Shown: in pieces, positions 4,901-7,893 of the stretch
Numbering within the stretch: position 1 is the first letter of the stretch
How the letters are laid out: each line of letters opens with the position of its first letter
Program-made: the position numbers and the translations under genes
Source of the DNA: CAZHJA01 sp964532865
GTDB lineage: Bacteria; Patescibacteriota; Microgenomatia; UBA1406; GWC2-37-13
DNA length: 7,893 nt
NCBI GenBank assembly: GCA_964532865.1
Contig: CAZHJA010000043.1
Coordinates: 1-7,893, forward strand
Direction: 5' to 3'
The notes under the pieces: generated by a model
Databases searched by the model: none
Told to the model about the DNA's origin: nothing
Seen by the model: the letters and a program-made list of their open reading frames with translations, nothing else

Positions 4901-5878
4901 TTAAACCTCACTGATAACATCAAATCCTTTAAAGCTTCCTGTGATTGCAAGCCCATATATTTTCCCTTTAAATATATTGCCCTGCCTTATTTTCTTTGCA
5001 GTTTCATTTATTGTTGCTCCTGAGCCAACAGCATCATCAATAAGCAATATATTATAATTTGTTTCCTTATTTTCAACAAAAAAGGTTTTCCCAGCATTCT
5101 CCACTCTATCTTTTAATTTATTTAGAGTTTTTTGAGGAATAATTACTGGTGTTTTTATTTTTTGAATATTAATAATTGGCAGATTAATATTTAGATTTTT
5201 CTCAAGCTCATTCATTATCTGAGTTTCTCTTTTTACTGTAGGAGGGATAAATCCAACTGCCTTTATTGAATGTTTATTAATAAATTTAATAATTTTTTCT
5301 TTTAAAATATTTGATACTTCTTTTATAAGCTGCTTGTCCTGGCTTTGTTTTGCATAAAGAAGAAGCCATCCAAGCTTTGTTTTTCCAAATCTTTCAATAC
5401 TGTAAAAATCAATATAAAACAATTTATCTATATATGTCTTATCAAATGTATTTTTTATCTTATAACTTCCATCAATAAATCCTGCTTTTTTATATTTTGC
5501 ATATTTTCTAAATGTCTTTTCATATTCTTTTGCTGTTTTTTCAATAGGAAGATTATTTTTTCTACACCAATATGAAAATCCCTCTATCCCCTCTTTCTTT
5601 TCTCCAGTTGGGGTAATAATCAAATAATTATTATTAATTATTTTTAGGATGTCTGATGGTATTTCTATTTCTTCTTCTTCTTTTTTTTCTTTTTTAAGAA
5701 AATATATAACTGTAGGAGGTTTTCCTATCTTATCAATTATATTTCCCCCAACAAGCTTATTAAGCTGCTTAAAAACAGCCTGAGGAGAAATAGAAAGATA
5801 TTCAACAAGTTCTTTAGCAGTAACTTGCCTATTTACTTTTATATACTCAACAATTCTTTTGGATGTATCTGTTTTCAT
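4901..5878 (-). CDS. Winged-helix protein fused to a ComF-like phosphoribosyltransferase domain
   Basis: A 325-residue two-domain protein. Residues 1-60 form a winged helix-turn-helix (RIVEYIKVNRQVTAKELVEYL, SPQAVFKQLNKL, then a wing), followed by a charged linker (KKEKKEEEEIE, about 62-72) and a helical middle part. The C-terminal part is a type I phosphoribosyltransferase fold. LLIDDAVGSGATINETA at 278-294 is the PRPP-binding loop. The stretch about 240-268 (IKTPVIIPQKTLNKLKDRVENAGKTF) follows the ComF pattern R-x-T-x-x-Q-x-x-L-x(n)-R-x-x-N. ComF takes part in DNA uptake, and PRTase folds also serve as PRPP-sensing regulators (PurR of Bacillus is wHTH plus PRTase). It could therefore be a regulator controlled by a nucleotide-type ligand. 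An extended -10 TATAAT sits 9 nt before ATG, and a palindromic repeat upstream may be its own operator. Confidence 0.8.
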   Translation of the reverse strand: MKTDTSKRIVEYIKVNRQVTAKELVEYLSISPQAVFKQLNKLVGGNIIDKIGKPPTVIYFLKKEKKEEEEIEIPSDILKIINNNYLIITPTGEKKEGIEGFSYWCRKNNLPIEKTAKEYEKTFRKYAKYKKAGFIDGSYKIKNTFDKTYIDKLFYIDFYSIERFGKTKLGWLLLYAKQSQDKQLIKEVSNILKEKIIKFINKHSIKAVGFIPPTVKRETQIMNELEKNLNINLPIINIQKIKTPVIIPQKTLNKLKDRVENAGKTFFVENKETNYNILLIDDAVGSGATINETAKKIRQGNIFKGKIYGLAITGSFKGFDVISEV

Positions 5879-5887
5879 AATAAGTAT

Positions 5888-5896
5888 ATTATATCA
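5888..5896 (-). promoter_or_regulatory. Extended -10 promoter of the winged-helix/PRTase gene
   Basis: On the minus strand this reads TGATATAAT, a TGn-extended perfect -10 box ending 9 nt before ATG 5878. No good -35 box is seen; that region is taken by the palindromes CCATATATGG (5904-5913) and the repeat at 5913-5942. Confidence 0.6.
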
Positions 5897-5912
5897 TATA
5901 TAGCCATATATG

Positions 5913-5942
5913 GTTGATAATTGATACTAAACTATCAACTAT
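5913..5942 (-). repeat. Copy 1 of a 30-bp palindromic repeat
   Basis: 27 of 30 bases match 6687-6716 in the same orientation. It contains inverted arms GTTGATA (5913-5919) and TATCAAC (5933-5939) around 13 nt. Weaker likeness continues on both sides: TTATATCAT before the repeat and ATTAT(T/C)TT after it. It lies between hicA and the winged-helix/PRTase gene, just upstream of the extended -10 box of the latter. Confidence 0.75.
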
Positions 5943-5967
5943 GTAGTGATTATTTTAAGAATAGGCA

Positions 5968-6198
5968 TTAAATCTTTTTGAGAATCTGTAAGTAATCTTG
6001 TGTAGATATATTTAATGTTCTTAAGTTATTGCGGATAATAAAAACAGGAAGGTTGCTACGGGTTGGAAGAATAACTGGTCTTTTTAATCCATCTCTCCAA
6101 TATACTCTATGATCACCTTTTTGTCTTTCAAATGTACAGCCAACGTATAAGAGGAACTTTTCAAACTTTTTCCAATGAATCGGAGTTAATCTAGGCAT
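5968..6198 (-). CDS. hicA: HicA-type mRNA interferase toxin
   Basis: A 76-residue toxin; HicA proteins have a double-stranded-RNA-binding-like fold and cleave mRNA using a histidine. The start RLTPIHWKKFEKFLLYVGCTFERQKGDH places the catalytic histidine at His30, where the family usually has G-S-H. KRPVILPTRSNLPVFIIRNNLRTLNIS follows as strand and helix two. The C-terminus (TQDYLQILKKI) is the usual helix. The length is normal and it appears intact. It starts 3 nt after the hicB stop with no Shine-Dalgarno, so translation probably depends on ribosomes ending hicB. The order hicB-hicA is the reverse of the E. coli order. Confidence 0.85.
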   Translation of the reverse strand: MPRLTPIHWKKFEKFLLYVGCTFERQKGDHRVYWRDGLKRPVILPTRSNLPVFIIRNNLRTLNISTQDYLQILKKI

Positions 6199-6201
6199 AA
6201 A

Positions 6202-6492
6202 TTAATTAGTAATTGGTATAGAAAAGTTCTCTGTTATATGAGAGATGACAGTAGGTGGGATAAATGTCTTTTTTTTCTTTTGCCAGCCAAGCTCAGATAA
6301 TGCTTCATTAATTGTTCCTTTTGCTATAATTTCTTCAAAAAAAATCTGAACAGCTTCTTCAAACATCATTTTCGCCTCTGCAAAGGTTTTGCCCACAGTT
6401 GATAAATCCAATACAGGACTATAAGCGATAAAATTATTACCCTCTTTTAAAATTGAAACTGGAACAGAAAATTGAACATTAGACTTTTTCAT
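6202..6492 (-). CDS. hicB: HicB-type antitoxin
   Basis: A 96-residue partner of the HicA toxin. The N-terminal RNase-H-like HicB domain is clear: FSVPVSILKEGNNFIAYSPVLDLSTVGKTFAEAKMMFEEAVQIFFEE (about 8-54) has the typical Y-x-P-x-L-x(3)-T-x-G-x-T pattern. The C-terminal part (ELGWQKKKKTFIPPTVISHITENFSIPI) is short and shows no obvious ribbon-helix-helix or HTH DNA-binding domain, unlike many HicB proteins. Promoter control may therefore be weak or need another protein. It has its own promoter with TATAAT 8 nt before ATG and no Shine-Dalgarno, which predicts a leaderless mRNA. It lies 3 nt ahead of hicA. Confidence 0.85.
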   Translation of the reverse strand: MKKSNVQFSVPVSILKEGNNFIAYSPVLDLSTVGKTFAEAKMMFEEAVQIFFEEIIAKGTINEALSELGWQKKKKTFIPPTVISHITENFSIPITN

Positions 6493-6500
6493 ATGTAATA

Positions 6501-6529
6501 ATTATAGCAAGAATGTATTAAATGGACAA
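6501..6529 (-). promoter_or_regulatory. Promoter of hicB-hicA
   Basis: On the minus strand TTGTCC (6524-6529), a 17-nt spacer and TATAAT (6501-6506), with ATG 8 nt downstream. Confidence 0.7.
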
Positions 6530-6686
6530 GTACACTGTTAGAAAAGTCTAGAATAATTAGTTTCCTATAAGTATAGATTATATACGAATCTTAGATACAT
6601 TTATTTTATTTTCTAAAATATTATACCTAATAATAAGGAACGATTTCTATTAATTTCCAAGACAGATATTTTTATATCATCTAATA

Positions 6687-6716
6687 GTTGATAATTAACA
6701 TTAAACTATCAACTAT
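6687..6716 (-). repeat. Copy 2 of a 30-bp palindromic repeat
   Basis: Matches 5913-5942 at 27 of 30 bases. Here the inverted arms are longer, TAGTTGATA (6685-6693) and TATCAACTA (6707-6715), a perfect 9-bp pair around 13 nt. On the minus strand TGATATAAA (6671-6679) follows it, the equivalent of the extended -10 box beside copy 1, but no gene starts directly after it. It lies about 22 bp outside the IS30 left repeat. Confidence 0.75.
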
Positions 6717-6738
6717 ATAATTATCTTGCATCGCACAT

Positions 6739-6757
6739 TCAAGAATTAAGCGCAACA
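6739..6757 (+). repeat. Left terminal inverted repeat of the IS30 element
   Basis: 19 bp, 17 matching the inverted right end. It contains the transposase stop codon (TGA on the minus strand). Confidence 0.75.
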
Positions 6758-7752
6758 ACTGATAATTTTAAATAATCTTTTTCTAAGACTTCTTGTGGTG
6801 TTGCATATTGTAGCACTTTTCTTGGTCTGTTGTTTATTTCCCATGCAATATTATTAACCTCTTCTTGAGTAACAGCGTTAATATTCATTTTCTTGGGGAG
6901 ATATCTTCTAATAATCCCATTGGTTTGCTCATTTGTTCCTTTCTCCCATGATGCATATGTATGACAGAAATATATTTTTGCATTTAATATATATGCAATA
7001 GTTTCATGGTTTCTGTTTTCAATCCCATTATCAAGCGTTATTGTTTTAGACAAATGCGGTAATAGTCTTTGAATAATAACTATTTCTGTTTCTTTTGGTG
7101 TTTTATCTTTAATCTTTGTTAATATTAAATATCTGCTTTTTCTTTCAACCAAACTATTTAGTCCTTTTTGTTTACCATACATAATTGTGTCTCCTTCCCA
7201 ATTACCAATACTTTTTCTCTTCTCAATATATATTGGTCTTTTTTCAATACTAACCCTGTTAGGTATGATTTCACGCTTAGATTTCCTTTTCCCTTTCTTT
7301 GTTCTTCTCTTCTTTCCTCTTCTTAAATATTGTTTCAGATTCTCTCGTCCTCCATAATCTGAGTCAAAGATAAATTGATAGATTGATTCATGGTTAATAT
7401 ACATGTCTTTGTCTTTTATCTTTTTTTGTATTTTTTTCTTTAATCTTCCAGCTATTACTTCAGGACTCCAACCTACCTTTATTTTTTCAACAACATAAGA
7501 GAAAAGCTCTTTGTTTTTTTCAATCTTTGATAGTGCTCCACAATTCTTTTTATTATTCTCATAGTTTCTTTGTGCTTGTTCTGCTTTGTATCTAGATAAT
7601 ATTTTTCCTCTGTTTTTAACTTCTCTTGATATTGTTGATCGATGAACAACTAAGTATTGTGCAATTTTATACTGAGTGTATCCTTGGTTAAGCAATGTTT
7701 CTATACGAGCCCGATCATACTCATTTAGCTGCTTATATCCTTTCTTTTCCAT
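6739..7752 (-). CDS. IS30-family DDE transposase
   Basis: 337 residues, normal length for the family. The N-terminal helix-turn-helix (about 6-48: KQLNEYDRARIETLLNQGYT, then HRSTISREVKNRG) binds the element ends. WSPEVIAGRL (95-104) and HESIYQFIF (121-129) are IS30 signatures. A very basic stretch at about 146-160 follows. The catalytic core has Asp188 (GNWEGDTI), Asp241 (TLDNGIEN) and Glu275 (KGTNEQTNG), with 33 residues between the last two as expected, and INNRPRKVLQYATPQEVL near the end. It appears complete and active. There is no Shine-Dalgarno; TAAAAT sits 8 nt before ATG, so the transcript may be leaderless. The stop codon lies within the left terminal repeat. Confidence 0.95.
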   Translation of the reverse strand: MEKKGYKQLNEYDRARIETLLNQGYTQYKIAQYLVVHRSTISREVKNRGKILSRYKAEQAQRNYENNKKNCGALSKIEKNKELFSYVVEKIKVGWSPEVIAGRLKKKIQKKIKDKDMYINHESIYQFIFDSDYGGRENLKQYLRRGKKRRTKKGKRKSKREIIPNRVSIEKRPIYIEKRKSIGNWEGDTIMYGKQKGLNSLVERKSRYLILTKIKDKTPKETEIVIIQRLLPHLSKTITLDNGIENRNHETIAYILNAKIYFCHTYASWEKGTNEQTNGIIRRYLPKKMNINAVTQEEVNNIAWEINNRPRKVLQYATPQEVLEKDYLKLSVVALNS

Positions 7753-7754
7753 AT

Positions 7755-7777
7755 AACGGTATTTTACTAAAACCGTT
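7755..7777 (-). promoter_or_regulatory. Hairpin with -10 box in its loop, upstream of the IS30 transposase
   Basis: Arms AACGGT (7755-7760) and ACCGTT (7772-7777) enclose 11 nt that contain, on the minus strand, TAAAAT (7761-7766). The hairpin ends 2 nt before the start codon and touches the right terminal repeat. It has the same arrangement as the hairpin at 1322-1337 in the other insertion sequence. Confidence 0.45.
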
Positions 7778-7793
7778 GCACTTAATTATTGAA
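7775..7793 (-). repeat. Right terminal inverted repeat of the IS30 element
   Basis: Inverted partner of 6739-6757, located 22 bp upstream of the transposase start. Confidence 0.75.
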
Positions 7794-7858
7794 CTCGTGC
7801 ATATTTTAAAAATAAATACTATAAGTTATAATTACTTAAATTAATATTTATACTACAT

Positions 7859-7893
7859 ATGAAAAAATTAATTATCCCCTTTATTTTTATTTT
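7859..7893 (+). CDS. Start of a gene running off the right edge, possible secreted or membrane protein
   Basis: ATG 7859 opens a frame reading MKKLIIPFIFIF before the window ends. Two lysines followed by a hydrophobic run are the start of a signal peptide or membrane anchor. No Shine-Dalgarno is present; weak TA-rich boxes lie close upstream, in line with other starts in this window. Only 12 residues are visible, so chance is possible and no function can be given. Confidence 0.45.
   Translation, partial: MKKLIIPFIFI

Larger units (their letters stand above)
6739..7793 (-). mobile_element. IS30-family insertion sequence
   Basis: About 1055 bp with one transposase gene. Terminal repeats are TTCAAGAATTAAGCGCAAC (6739-6757) and the reverse complement of 7775-7793, TTCAATAATTAAGTGCAAC, 17 of 19 identical. 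The left repeat holds the last codons and stop of the transposase. The outer flanks (GCACA and GCACGAG) resemble each other loosely, so the true ends may extend a few bases. No target-site duplication is evident. Confidence 0.8.

Noticed and set aside
5345..5575. Forward ORF rich in Phe, Ile and Cys within the winged-helix/PRTase gene
   Set aside because: Antisense of a lysine-rich segment, which gives false hydrophobic membrane-like frames.
5913..6716. CRISPR-like reading of the 30-bp repeats
   Set aside because: Only two copies, about 770 bp apart, with genes between them and no regular spacers.
1..7893. tRNA, rRNA or riboswitch genes
   Set aside because: I saw no cloverleaf-type arms, conserved TTCGA loops, rRNA signatures or known aptamer cores in the short intergenic stretches.

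Overview
The window is a strongly AT-rich piece of bacterial chromosome with small, tightly packed genes. Promoters have sigma70-type TATAAT boxes, so it is bacterial. TGA closes several genes, including the relBE-like pair and the IS30 transposase, so the standard bacterial code is used. The protein flavour (K/I/N-rich, short genes, Cas4-like nuclease, Y-family polymerase with a small partner, several toxin-antitoxin pairs) resembles a Candidate Phyla Radiation (Patescibacteria) genome. That placement is an inference from gene style; no marker gene is present.

Layout, left to right: 1-360 holds a broken reverse-strand reading frame and no intact gene. 365-1356 is an IS481-type insertion sequence with 17-bp terminal inverted repeats. 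1373-2900 is a two-gene operon: a small unknown protein and a Y-family translesion polymerase. Its promoter carries a LexA/DinR-like palindrome between the -35 and -10 boxes. 2915-3472 is a Phd/YefM-RelE-type toxin-antitoxin operon with a palindromic operator. 3527-4276 (minus) is a PD-(D/E)XK nuclease of Cas4/RecB type with cysteine pairs. 4333-4602 (plus) is an orphan small gene with a near-ideal promoter. 4642-5878 (minus) is a winged-helix protein fused to a ComF-like phosphoribosyltransferase, followed by a small cysteine-containing protein. 5968-6492 (minus) is a hicB-hicA toxin-antitoxin pair, flanked on both sides by copies of a 30-bp palindromic repeat. 6739-7793 is an IS30-family insertion sequence. 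A gene starting with a signal-peptide-like stretch runs off the right edge.

The region is accessory in character: two insertion sequences, two toxin-antitoxin pairs and three genes of DNA-damage, DNA-processing or DNA-uptake type (Y-family polymerase, Cas4-like nuclease, ComF-like PRTase regulator). Two regulatory themes stand out. First, most promoters place the -10 box only 6-10 nt before the start codon, which predicts leaderless or nearly leaderless mRNAs. Shine-Dalgarno sequences are clear only inside the polymerase operon. Second, both insertion sequences have a short hairpin just before the transposase start whose loop contains the -10-like box.
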